This document shows, piece by piece, positions 36,283-43,379 of a stretch of DNA of 64,000 nt. The notes below the pieces were generated by a model. That model ran no database searches. It was not told where the DNA came from and worked only from the letters and a program-made list of their open reading frames with translations. Source of the DNA: Streptomyces sp. HUAS 15-9 (GTDB lineage Bacteria; Actinomycetota; Actinomycetes; Streptomycetales; Streptomycetaceae). Each line of letters begins with the position of its first letter. Positions within the stretch are counted from its first letter, which is position 1. A program made the position numbers and the translations under genes. The DNA lies in NCBI RefSeq assembly GCF_025642155.1, contig NZ_CP106798.1, positions 2,728,001 to 2,792,000 of the forward strand, read 5' to 3'.

Positions 36283-36789
36283 GTCCGGGGGCGGTCAGCC
36301 CGCGAACGCCGGCTGGGGCAGGCCCTTGCCTGCTCCCGGGACCACCGTGACGTCCCTGCAGCGGGGCGCCGAGGTGCTCCAGGCCGCGGCGACCGGCCCG
36401 CTCAAGCCGCCGCTGACCGCCGAGGAGCGGAAGGCGGGCGGGCTGCTGTGAGTCCGGGGGCGGTCAGCCCGCGAACGCCGGCTGGGGCAGGCCCTTGCCT
36501 GCTCCCGGGACCACCGTGACGTCCCTGCAGCGGGGCGCCGAGGTGCTCCAGGCCGCGGCGACCGGCCCGCTCAAGCCGCCGCTGACCGCCGAGGAGCGGA
36601 AGGCGGGCGGGCTGCTGTGAACCCCGGCCCGGTCAGCCCGCGAACGCCGGCTGCGGCGGGCCCTTGCCTGCTCCCGGGACCACCGTGACGTCCCTGCAGC
36701 GGGGCGCCGAGGTGCTCCAGGCCGCGGCGACCGGCCCGCTCAAGCCGCCGCTGACCGCCGAGGAGCGGAAGGCGGGCGGGCTGCTGTGA
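36283..36789. repeat. Three 169-bp tandem repeats of a convergent gene junction
   Basis: Copies are 36283-36451, 36452-36620 and 36621-36789, exactly 169 bp each. Every copy contains the last ~17 codons of the SMP-30 gene (minus strand, VVPGAGKGLPQPAFAG plus stop) and a shortened version of the FAD-gene 3' end (plus strand, ending TAEERKAGGLL plus stop). Copies 1 and 2 share GAGTCCGGGGGCGG after the stop, while copy 3 and the flank have AACCCCGGCCCGG. The array fills the whole 519-bp gap; I see no other gene in it. Confidence 0.95.
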
Positions 36790-36801
36790 ACCCCGGCCCG
36801 G

Positions 36802-37647
36802 TCAGCCCGCGAACGCCGGCTGGGGCAGGCCCTTGCCTGCTCCCGGGACCACCAGGAGCGACCCGGCCACCGGGTGCGGTGCCGTCAGTCCCACCCGGGC
36901 CGTGGTGATGTAGAGGTCCGTCAGGTCCGGGCCCCCGAAGGCGCACGCCGTCACCCGTGGGGTCGGCAGTTCGATCACGCGGTCCAGCTCGCCGTCCGGG
37001 GTGTACCGGCGCACCGCGCCGCCGTCCCACAGAGCCACCCACACACAGCCGTCGGCGTCGACCGTCAGCCCGTCGGGGAAGCCCGCGCCGTCCTCGATGT
37101 GCGCCAGTCGGCGCCGGTCCACGGCCCGTCCGTCCTCGTGGCGGAAGACGTCGACCTGCCGCGTCGGCGAGTCGACGTAGTACATCAGTCGGCCGTCGGG
37201 GCTCCACCCGGTGCCGTTGCTCACCGTGACGTCGTCGAGCACCGTCCGGGCCGAGCCGTCGCCGGTGATCCGGCAGAGCGTGCCGCCCCCGGGCGCCTCG
37301 TCGTAGCGCATCGTGCCCGCCCACAGCGAGCCGTCCGGGGCGACGGCGGCGTCGTTCGCGCGGCGGCCGGGGACGGGCTCGTTACGCAGCCAGCGGAACG
37401 TGCCGTCCGGGTCGAGGAGGCCCACGCCGTCCCTGAGGTTCAGGACCAGGCCGCCGCCCGCCCTGGGCTTGGCGGCGCCGACGTGCTGGTGCGTCGTGCG
37501 GACCGTACGGCGGCCGGTCGACGGGTCGTAGGTGTGCACCCGCGAGCCCAGGACGTCCACCCAGAGCAGCCGGCCCGCCGCCGGATCCCAGGTCGGACCC
37601 TCGCCGAGCGTCGCGTGCGCGGCCACCGCCACCTCGTACGCCGTCAT
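36802..37647 (-). CDS. SMP-30/gluconolactonase family lactonase
   Basis: This 281-residue six-bladed beta-propeller lactonase probably hydrolyses a sugar lactone to the sugar acid dehydrated by the enzyme at 16440. Metal-ligand motifs are LGEGPTWDPAAGRLLWVD (Glu), GRRANDAAVAPDGSLWAG (Asn/Asp) and VSNGTGWSPDGRLMYYVD (Asn), followed by FPDGLTVDADGCVWVAL. The ATG overlaps the IclR stop by ATGA, so regulator and lactonase form one transcript. The 3' end has been tandemly copied downstream. Confidence 0.88.
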   Translation of the reverse strand: MTAYEVAVAAHATLGEGPTWDPAAGRLLWVDVLGSRVHTYDPSTGRRTVRTTHQHVGAAKPRAGGGLVLNLRDGVGLLDPDGTFRWLRNEPVPGRRANDAAVAPDGSLWAGTMRYDEAPGGGTLCRITGDGSARTVLDDVTVSNGTGWSPDGRLMYYVDSPTRQVDVFRHEDGRAVDRRRLAHIEDGAGFPDGLTVDADGCVWVALWDGGAVRRYTPDGELDRVIELPTPRVTACAFGGPDLTDLYITTARVGLTAPHPVAGSLLVVPGAGKGLPQPAFAG

Positions 37648-38417
37648 GCCGCGCCCCGGTGGCCGAGGCGCTCCGACAGCTCGGCCGCGCCCTTGGCGGC
37701 GAGCTGCTCCAGCTCACCGCGGCGCTCCTCGCTCCAGCGGATCATGGGAACGGAGATGGACAGGGCCGCGACCACCTGGCCCGTACGGTCACGCACCGGC
37801 GCCGCCACGCAGCTCACGTCCGGGTTGGACTCGCGGCTCTCGACCGCGATGCCGCGCTGCCGGATCTCCGCCAGGGCCTCGCGCAGGACGCCCGGGTCGG
37901 TGATGCTGTTGGGGGTCATCGCGGCCAGCTCGGCGCCGTCCGGGATGCGCGAGGCCAGCTCCGGCTCGGGCAGGGAGGCCAGCAGCATCTTGCCGACCGA
38001 GGTGCAGTGGGCGGGCAGCCGGCGGCCGGCCGCCGACACCATGCGCACCGCGTGCGTGGAGTCGACCTTGGCGATGTAGATGACGTCGGTGCCCTCGAGG
38101 ATCGCCACATGGACCGTCTCGTCGCAGGTCTCGGCGACGGACCGGGCCACCTGCTGGCCCTCGGCGGCGAGGTCGAGCTGCTCGGCGTAGCGGCTGCCGA
38201 GCTGGTACGGGCGCACACCGAGCCGGTACCGTCCGGGCTGGCCCGGTACGGGCACGATGTACGACCGGGCGGCGAGCGTGGTGACCAGTTCGTGCACGGT
38301 GGTGCGCGGCAGCTGTAGCTTGCGCACGATGTCGGGGGCGGAGAGCGTCCCGTCCCCGTCGAGGAAGAGCTCAAGAATGTCGAGAGCCCGGGTCACGGCA
38401 GGTACGAGGCGTCCCAC
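37644..38417 (-). CDS. IclR family transcriptional regulator of the sugar region
   Basis: This 257-residue regulator has an N-terminal winged helix (AVTRALDILELFLDGDGTLSAPDIVRKLQLPRTTVHELVTTLAAR split over ~6-48) and a GAF-like effector domain (ETVHVAILEGTDVIYIAKVDS, LPAHCTSVGKMLLASL, DVSCVAAPVRDRTGQVVAALSISVP). It starts with GTG after GGGAGGGGG. Its promoter overlaps a copy of the 16-bp motif that also lies at the dehydratase, U32/transporter and GH51 genes. It is probably an autoregulated repressor released by a sugar acid or lactone. The ligand is inferred, not seen. Confidence 0.9.
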   Translation of the reverse strand: MGRLVPAVTRALDILELFLDGDGTLSAPDIVRKLQLPRTTVHELVTTLAARSYIVPVPGQPGRYRLGVRPYQLGSRYAEQLDLAAEGQQVARSVAETCDETVHVAILEGTDVIYIAKVDSTHAVRMVSAAGRRLPAHCTSVGKMLLASLPEPELASRIPDGAELAAMTPNSITDPGVLREALAEIRQRGIAVESRESNPDVSCVAAPVRDRTGQVVAALSISVPMIRWSEERRGELEQLAAKGAAELSERLGHRGAA

Positions 38418-38436
38418 GTCCGGCCCCCTCCCTTGG

Positions 38437-38464
38437 GTCTAAGCGCCTGTGTTCGAAATTTCAA
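38437..38464 (-). promoter_or_regulatory. Promoter of the iclR-lactonase operon
   Basis: On the minus strand TTGAAA, 16 bp and TTAGAC form the -35/-10 pair. The operator at 38450-38465 occupies the -35 box and spacer, which is ideal for autorepression. Confidence 0.55.
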
Positions 38465-38495
38465 CAGACGATCGGCATGACGAACGAACACAGGC
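38445..38495. promoter_or_regulatory. IclR operator site 4 within an 11-bp inverted repeat pair
   Basis: Site 4 (38450-38465) reads GTTGAAATTTCGAACA on the minus strand. GCCTGTGTTCG (38445-38455) and CGAACACAGGC (38485-38495) are perfect inverted copies 29 bp apart, suggesting two bound dimers. Confidence 0.6.
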
Positions 38496-38607
38496 TAGTC
38501 ATGGTGGGTTGTACGGGCAATGGTGCTGTACCGGCAATGGTTCTGTACGCGAGCGGAATGGTGGTGTACGCGGTGATGAGTGCGCGTTCGGCCACGGCTC
38601 CGCGCCA

Positions 38608-39888
38608 CTACCGGTGCGCCCTCGGATCGCCCAGCTCTCCGCGCAACCGCTGGGCACGCAGCACCAGCTCCAGCTCGAAGCGGCGGTCCGGGTCGTCGAT
38701 CCCGTCGCCCCACAGCTCGCGGATCTGGCGCAGGCGGTAGCGGACGGTCTGCGGGTGGACGCCGAGACGCACGGCCACCTCCGGGGCGCCTCCCCGCGTC
38801 TCCAGCCACGCCAGTAACGTTTCCGCAAGCCTTCTCCCATGCGTCGGCCCGCAGTGCGCCAGCGGCGCCAGGCAGCGCAGGGCCAGGTCGTCGATCAGCT
38901 CCTCGGGCTGCAGCAGCACCAGGGCCTCCGTGTGCTCGGTGCAGTGCAGCATCTCCCCGGCCGGAAGCAGCCCCCGCTCCATCAGGTGTACGGCGGCCTC
39001 GGCCCAGCGCAGCGACTTGCAGGCGTCGGGCAGCGGCACCGGCGGGCCGATCGCCCCGGCCCAGCCGGTCAGCGCCCGGTGCAGCAGCTCGGGGCGGCCC
39101 CCGGCGTCGGGATCGGGGACGACCATCCGCGGCTGCTCGTACTCCATGTCGAGCAGCACCCCCTGCCCCACCGCCGGGGCCATCGCCTCCCGCGCCGGGC
39201 GCAGCAGCACCCCCACCGCGACCCTCCCGGGCAGCGGCCAGCCGATCCGGGCGGCCCGCTCGGCCAGCGCGTCGGCCGGGTCGCCCCGGTGACGCTCGAC
39301 GAGCAGCAGTTCCATCAGCCGGCGCTGCAGGCGCAGCCGTTCCCCGGCCTGGCGGGCGGCGGCCTCGGCATAGCCGCGCACCGACTGGTCGACCAGGCCG
39401 TCCAGATACTCGTAACCCGCGTCGACCAGCTCGTACATGGCCGGTGGCGGGATGTCGAGGCGCTGGCCGATCTCGGCGAAGCGGCGCCAGGCCAGCCGTA
39501 CTCCCAGGCGGTAGATCGCCTGGAGGGAGTCGAGGCTGCGGCCGCCCAGGCCCTCGCCGCGGCCGAACTCCTGGAACACGCCGGGCGGTACGGTCGGGCG
39601 GCCCTCGGAGCTCTCCAGGTGCTGGACGAAGACCTCGATGGCCCGGCGGATGCCGATCAGCGCCATCGGCTCACCGCTCTCGTCGAGCACGACGGGCAGG
39701 CCGGGGTACTCCCGGCGGATCTCGCCCAGGATCTCCTCGGCCAGCGCGGGCGCCTCGGCCATGGCGATCGCGGCGAACTGCCGGACCTGGAGGCGGGGCA
39801 CGTCGCGCCAGGCCGAGCGGGCGGACACGGCGGCCGCACGGGCGGGCGGCATTCTCCGGTTCGTCTCCGGCACGCCGCTCCGGCTCAC
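38608..39888 (-). CDS. PucR-type transcriptional regulator with C-terminal helix-turn-helix
   Basis: The 426-residue protein has a long N-terminal region (ALIGIRRAIEVFVQHLES, QAIYRLGVRLAWRRFAEIGQ) of the kind seen in actinobacterial PucR/CdaR-like regulators. Its C-terminal HTH is ETLLAWLETRGGAPEVAVRLGVHPQTVRYRLRQIRELWG (split across ~365-405), the classic PucR module. It starts with GTG 4 bp after the stop of a 50-residue membrane protein gene, so the two are co-transcribed. Ligand and targets are unknown. Confidence 0.88.
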   Translation of the reverse strand: MSRSGVPETNRRMPPARAAAVSARSAWRDVPRLQVRQFAAIAMAEAPALAEEILGEIRREYPGLPVVLDESGEPMALIGIRRAIEVFVQHLESSEGRPTVPPGVFQEFGRGEGLGGRSLDSLQAIYRLGVRLAWRRFAEIGQRLDIPPPAMYELVDAGYEYLDGLVDQSVRGYAEAAARQAGERLRLQRRLMELLLVERHRGDPADALAERAARIGWPLPGRVAVGVLLRPAREAMAPAVGQGVLLDMEYEQPRMVVPDPDAGGRPELLHRALTGWAGAIGPPVPLPDACKSLRWAEAAVHLMERGLLPAGEMLHCTEHTEALVLLQPEELIDDLALRCLAPLAHCGPTHGRRLAETLLAWLETRGGAPEVAVRLGVHPQTVRYRLRQIRELWGDGIDDPDRRFELELVLRAQRLRGELGDPRAHR

Positions 39889-39892
39889 GGGG

Positions 39893-40045
39893 TCAACTCC
39901 CCTGGCCGGCTTGCTCGTAGGTGATCAAGGGGGTGTTCGGCTGGTCGGGGCGGGCGTCGAGCAGCGCGACGACACCGAGCGCGGCACCCACGGCGAGGGC
40001 GGCGGCGGCCACGACGGTCAGTGCGGCGGCGAGCAGTCTGGACAT
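39893..40045 (-). CDS. 50-residue single-span membrane protein
   Basis: The protein has one hydrophobic segment (LLAAALTVVAAAALAVGAALGVVALL), then a short polar tail LDARPDQPNTPLITYEQAG. The ATG at 40045 has AGAGAGG about twelve bases upstream; a longer frame to 40117 lacks support. It lies 4 bp upstream of the PucR-type gene and is divergent from the DUF3068 gene. Function is unknown. Confidence 0.7.
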   Translation of the reverse strand: MSRLLAAALTVVAAAALAVGAALGVVALLDARPDQPNTPLITYEQAGQGS

Positions 40046-40239
40046 CGCAGGGTCAGCCTCTCTGTCCGAGTCGGCCCCGGGAACGCTCCCGGAGTCGGTC
40101 CCCATCCGGCGTCCCACCCCTGCTTGTCCGGCCCAGTGTCGACAGTCATTGACACCGAGTCAAGGGGCGCCTACGGTTCCCGGCCCAGAGGGGTGGGTCC
40201 TCGCACGCGCACTGTTCCTTCTCGGACCTGGAGTGCCGG

Positions 40240-41217
40240 ATGCGCCGTACAGCCTCACCCTTTTCCCTGATCACCCTGGGTCTCGGCACGTTCCTGCTGG
40301 TGCTGGCGCCCCTGCTGGCGTGGTACGTCGAGCCGCGTGCCGCCGTGAATCCGATCGACATCGACACCACCGCTGTCTACACCGGCAAGGGCAGTTATTT
40401 CGACACCGGGCAGGTCAGGACCGTGGCCGACCGGCGGATCACGATCACCCAGGTGGTGCGCGGGGACGTCGAGGACAGCGAGCGCAGCGGCCGGGCGGTG
40501 TGGGACGTGACGACGACCGTCGACACGGACAAGACCCTGCCGGCCGCCGATCCGCACGACGCGCTGGAGTTCTTCCTGAACCGCTGGGTCACCGACCGCT
40601 CCACCAACCAGCCCGTGCACTGCTGCAAGGAGAACCCCTACTTCGAGGGCGACGCCTATCTGAAGTTCCCCTTCGACCTGCGCAAACACTCCTACCAGTG
40701 GTGGGACAACTCCCTCGGCTCCACGGTGACCCTGCACTACGCGGGCACCAAGAAGGTGCAGGGCTACCGCGGTTACCGGTTCACGGGGACGGTGGCCGCC
40801 ACGAAGATCGGCACCCGGCTGGTGCCCGGGAGCATCGTCGGCCTGCCGAAGCGTCCTCAGGTGCGGGCCGAGGAGTGGTACGCCAACCACGGCATCGAGC
40901 TGATCGCCGACCGGCGCACCGGCCGGGTGATCTACGCCCAGGTCGGGCCGCGGCGGACGCTGCGCGCGCCGGGGTCGGAGAAGGACGCGGTGGTGCTGCT
41001 GGACAGCCGGAAGATCGGGTTCACCACCGGGACGCAGAAGGAACAGGTGAGCCTGGCGAAGAAGGAGAGCGGCCGACTGCGCATGGTGGGGCAAACCCTG
41101 CCGCTCGGTGCCGGTGTGGCCGGATTCGTCCTCGCGGCGGCAGGGGCTGTTTTGGTGGTACGAGGACGGAAACGTCCTGAAACAGACGCTATATCCAGGC
41201 CACCGCTCACGATGTGA
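40240..41217 (+). CDS. DUF3068 family protein
   Basis: This 325-residue exported, membrane-anchored protein has a helix at the N-terminus (SLITLGLGTFLLVLAPLLAWYV) and another near the C-terminus (LGAGVAGFVLAAAGAVLVVRG), with a large extracellular domain between. Family blocks as I know them are TGKGSYFD, RAVWDVTTTVDTDKTLP, AYLKFPFDLRKHSYQWWD and YRGYRFTGTV. A Cys pair (PVHCCKENPYF) sits in the ectodomain. DUF3068 proteins are actinobacterial and poorly characterised. It precedes the glycosyltransferase cassette by 180 bp. Confidence 0.85.
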   Translation: MRRTASPFSLITLGLGTFLLVLAPLLAWYVEPRAAVNPIDIDTTAVYTGKGSYFDTGQVRTVADRRITITQVVRGDVEDSERSGRAVWDVTTTVDTDKTLPAADPHDALEFFLNRWVTDRSTNQPVHCCKENPYFEGDAYLKFPFDLRKHSYQWWDNSLGSTVTLHYAGTKKVQGYRGYRFTGTVAATKIGTRLVPGSIVGLPKRPQVRAEEWYANHGIELIADRRTGRVIYAQVGPRRTLRAPGSEKDAVVLLDSRKIGFTTGTQKEQVSLAKKESGRLRMVGQTLPLGAGVAGFVLAAAGAVLVVRGRKRPETDAISRPPLTM

Positions 41218-41321
41218 CGTGACGTCAGCTCTAATAAGCCCCGAAATTGTCATCCCGGTGAGTAGCCGTGGGGAACGGCTGGGCGAAAACTGTCCACCCC
41301 ACCCCGAGCACAGCCCATCCA

Positions 41322-41361
41322 CAGAATCGCCCCCACGGAATCTCCCCAGAATCGCCCCCAC
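41322..41361. repeat. 15-bp direct repeat upstream of the glycan cassette
   Basis: CAGAATCGCCCCCAC occurs at 41322-41336 and 41347-41361, a 25-bp spacing, 37 bp before the first cassette gene. The spacing and position suggest a regulator-binding pair, but this is untested. Confidence 0.5.
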
Positions 41362-41397
41362 AGTGAGTTCCGCACCCTGAGACGAGTTGGAGCACCC

Positions 41398-42549
41398 ATG
41401 CCCCAGCACGTGCCGTCCTCGATGCGCGCCGCGTTCCCGCAGGGCACGCGGCACCTCCCGGCGCTCCCCCCACATCCGCGCCGGATCGTCTTCCTCGCCC
41501 ACCGGGACCTCGGCAACCCCTCCGCCGGCGGCTCCGAACTGCTCGTCGACCGGCTCGCGGACGGACTGACCCGTCTCGGCCACCAGGTCACCCTCCTGTG
41601 CGGCGGCCCCGCCGCCTTCCGGGACTACCGGGTCGTGTCCGCGGGCGGCTCCTACGCCCACTACCTGCGCGCCCGCTCGGCCTTCGCCCGCCAGGTCGGT
41701 GACTGCGACCTGCTGGTCGAGGTGTGCAACGGCATGCCCTACTTCGCGCCGCTGTGGCACCACGGCCCCACCCTGTGCCTGGTCAACCACGTCCACACCG
41801 ACCTGTGGCGGATGCGGCTGAGCGGACCGCTGGCACCGGCCGCGCGGATCGGCCGAAGGCTGGAGCACTGGGCGCTGACCGGTGCGCAGCAGCGGGCTCT
41901 GATGGTCGCCGTCTCCCCGTCGACGGCACACGCCCTGCGCGCGATCGGGGTGCAGCGGGACCGCATCCGGATCGTCCACAACGGTGTGGAGGAGCCCGGT
42001 CCACGGGCCGACCGCTCTGCCGAGCCGCTGTTCGTGGCGGTGGGGCGGCTGGTCGAGTACAAGCGGATCGATCTGCTGCTCAGACTCTGGGAGCGGGTGC
42101 GGCCGGTCACCGGCGGCCGACTGCTGATCGTCGGCGACGGCCCGGAGCGGGAACGGCTGGAACGGCTCGGCGGGCCCGGCGTGGAGTTCACCGGGCATGT
42201 CCCGGAGGCCGAGAAGCACCGGCTGCTGTGCGCCGCCTGGCTGCTGGTGCACCCCTCGGCCGTCGAGGGCTGGGGCCTGGTGGTGACCGAGGCGGCGGCA
42301 CGCGAGACACCGACGGTCGCCTTCGACGTACCCGGCCTCAGGGACTCCGTGGTGGACGGCGAGACCGGCGTACTGGCGCGCGGCGAGTCGTCGTTCGCGG
42401 CGGCCTGGTGCACGCTTGCGCTGTCCGCGCGCCGCCGGGAGGCGATGGGCAAGGCGGCCCGTGACCGCGCCGCCGGCTACCGCTGGGACCGCACGGTGAG
42501 ACAGTTCCTTGCGGTTGGCGCGGAGGCGGTGCGGGGCTGGGAGCGATGA
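41398..42549 (+). CDS. Glycosyltransferase family 4 protein
   Basis: This 383-residue cytoplasmic GT-B enzyme transfers a sugar from a nucleotide donor. The N-terminal acceptor domain has FLAHRDLGNPSAGGSELLVDRLADGL. The C-terminal donor domain has FVAVGRLVEYKRIDLLLRLW, LLIVGDGPERERLE, VEFTGHVPEAEKHRLL and the E-x7-E motif VEGWGLVVTEAAA (about 295-310). It is the first gene of a run with 4-bp overlaps extending to 51667. GGAG lies before the ATG. The acceptor is unknown. Confidence 0.88.
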   Translation: MPQHVPSSMRAAFPQGTRHLPALPPHPRRIVFLAHRDLGNPSAGGSELLVDRLADGLTRLGHQVTLLCGGPAAFRDYRVVSAGGSYAHYLRARSAFARQVGDCDLLVEVCNGMPYFAPLWHHGPTLCLVNHVHTDLWRMRLSGPLAPAARIGRRLEHWALTGAQQRALMVAVSPSTAHALRAIGVQRDRIRIVHNGVEEPGPRADRSAEPLFVAVGRLVEYKRIDLLLRLWERVRPVTGGRLLIVGDGPERERLERLGGPGVEFTGHVPEAEKHRLLCAAWLLVHPSAVEGWGLVVTEAAARETPTVAFDVPGLRDSVVDGETGVLARGESSFAAAWCTLALSARRREAMGKAARDRAAGYRWDRTVRQFLAVGAEAVRGWER

Positions 42550-43379
42550 CGCCTGTGCGCCGTGTCGGTGAGGCTGTCGCGCGACTGCGGATCCGTCGTG
42601 GCTGGTCGCGCAGTTCCCCGCGCCCCTATTGGGGCGCTGCAGGGCGCCGGAGTCTGAAGGACCCCTCTCTACGCCGCTCCCTCGCCCTCTTCCGTGCCTT
42701 CCGGCATGAGCAGGACGACCCCAGGGCCTGTTACTCCCTGCTCGCCCGGGACGCCGCCGACCAGGTCGAGGCCTACCACGGGCCGGTCGCCGGGCGGATC
42801 GTCGTGGACGTCGGCGGGGGCGGTGGGTACTTCACCGAGGAGTTCCGGCGCCGAGGCGCGCAGGCCCATCTGTTCGAGCCGGACGTGACCGAGCTTGGCG
42901 AGAAGCCGCCCGCCGGGACGGTGATCGCCGACGGCTATCTGCTGCCGCTGTCCGACGGGGCCGCCGACGTGACGTTCTCGTCCAACGTCCTCGAGCATGT
43001 GGCGGATCCGCAGACGTTCCTCAGCGAACTGGCCCGGGTCACCCGGCCCGGCGGGCTGATCTACGTGTCCTTCACCAACTGGCTCTCCCCGTGGGGCGGT
43101 CACGAGTGGGCGCCCTGGCACTATCTCGGCGCCGAGCGGGCCCGCGCCCGCTACCGCCGTCGTACCGGACGGCCGGCCAAGCACACCCTGGGCGAGAACC
43201 TGTTCGCCGTGCACATCGGAGCCACCCTGCGGCAGGTGCGCGCCCGCGACGACGTCACGGTCGTCTCGGCGCGCTCCCGCTACTGGCCGTTCCTCGCGGA
43301 AGCCGTCGTGAAGGCGCCCGGCATCCGTGAGCTGGCCACCTGGAACCTCCTCCTCATCCTCCGGCGGTGTCCCCCATGA
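42546..43379 (+). CDS. SAM-dependent class I methyltransferase with repeat insertion near the N-terminus
   Basis: The 277-residue protein has motif I IVVDVGGGGGYFTEEFRRRG (about 80-100), then DGYLLPLSDGAADVTFSSNVLEHV (motif II/III region) and GGLIYVSFTNW. It overlaps the glycosyltransferase by ATGA and the AftD-like gene by ATGA. Residues about 17-31 (RRGWSRSSPRPYWGA) are encoded by a dispersed repeat nearly identical to 19713-19757. The insert keeps the frame, precedes the catalytic core and is unlikely to be functional sequence. It probably methylates a sugar of the same glycan. Confidence 0.85.
   Translation: MTPVRRVGEAVARLRIRRGWSRSSPRPYWGAAGRRSLKDPSLRRSLALFRAFRHEQDDPRACYSLLARDAADQVEAYHGPVAGRIVVDVGGGGGYFTEEFRRRGAQAHLFEPDVTELGEKPPAGTVIADGYLLPLSDGAADVTFSSNVLEHVADPQTFLSELARVTRPGGLIYVSFTNWLSPWGGHEWAPWHYLGAERARARYRRRTGRPAKHTLGENLFAVHIGATLRQVRARDDVTVVSARSRYWPFLAEAVVKAPGIRELATWNLLLILRRCPP
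42593..42638. repeat. Dispersed repeat copy B, inside a methyltransferase gene
   Basis: This copy matches 19713-19757 except for one extra base and a base change in the hairpin loop (CCCCTATTGGGG versus CCCCTTTGGGG). It is translated in frame. Confidence 0.8.

Noticed and set aside
36283..36789. Attachment site or transposon ends at the 169-bp repeats
   Set aside because: No integrase, transposase or tRNA gene is nearby, and the repeats consist of the ends of the two flanking genes.
37535..38318. Possible plus-strand genes within the iclR-lactonase region
   Set aside because: Minus-strand IclR and SMP-30 motifs are convincing, so the plus-strand frames are shadows.
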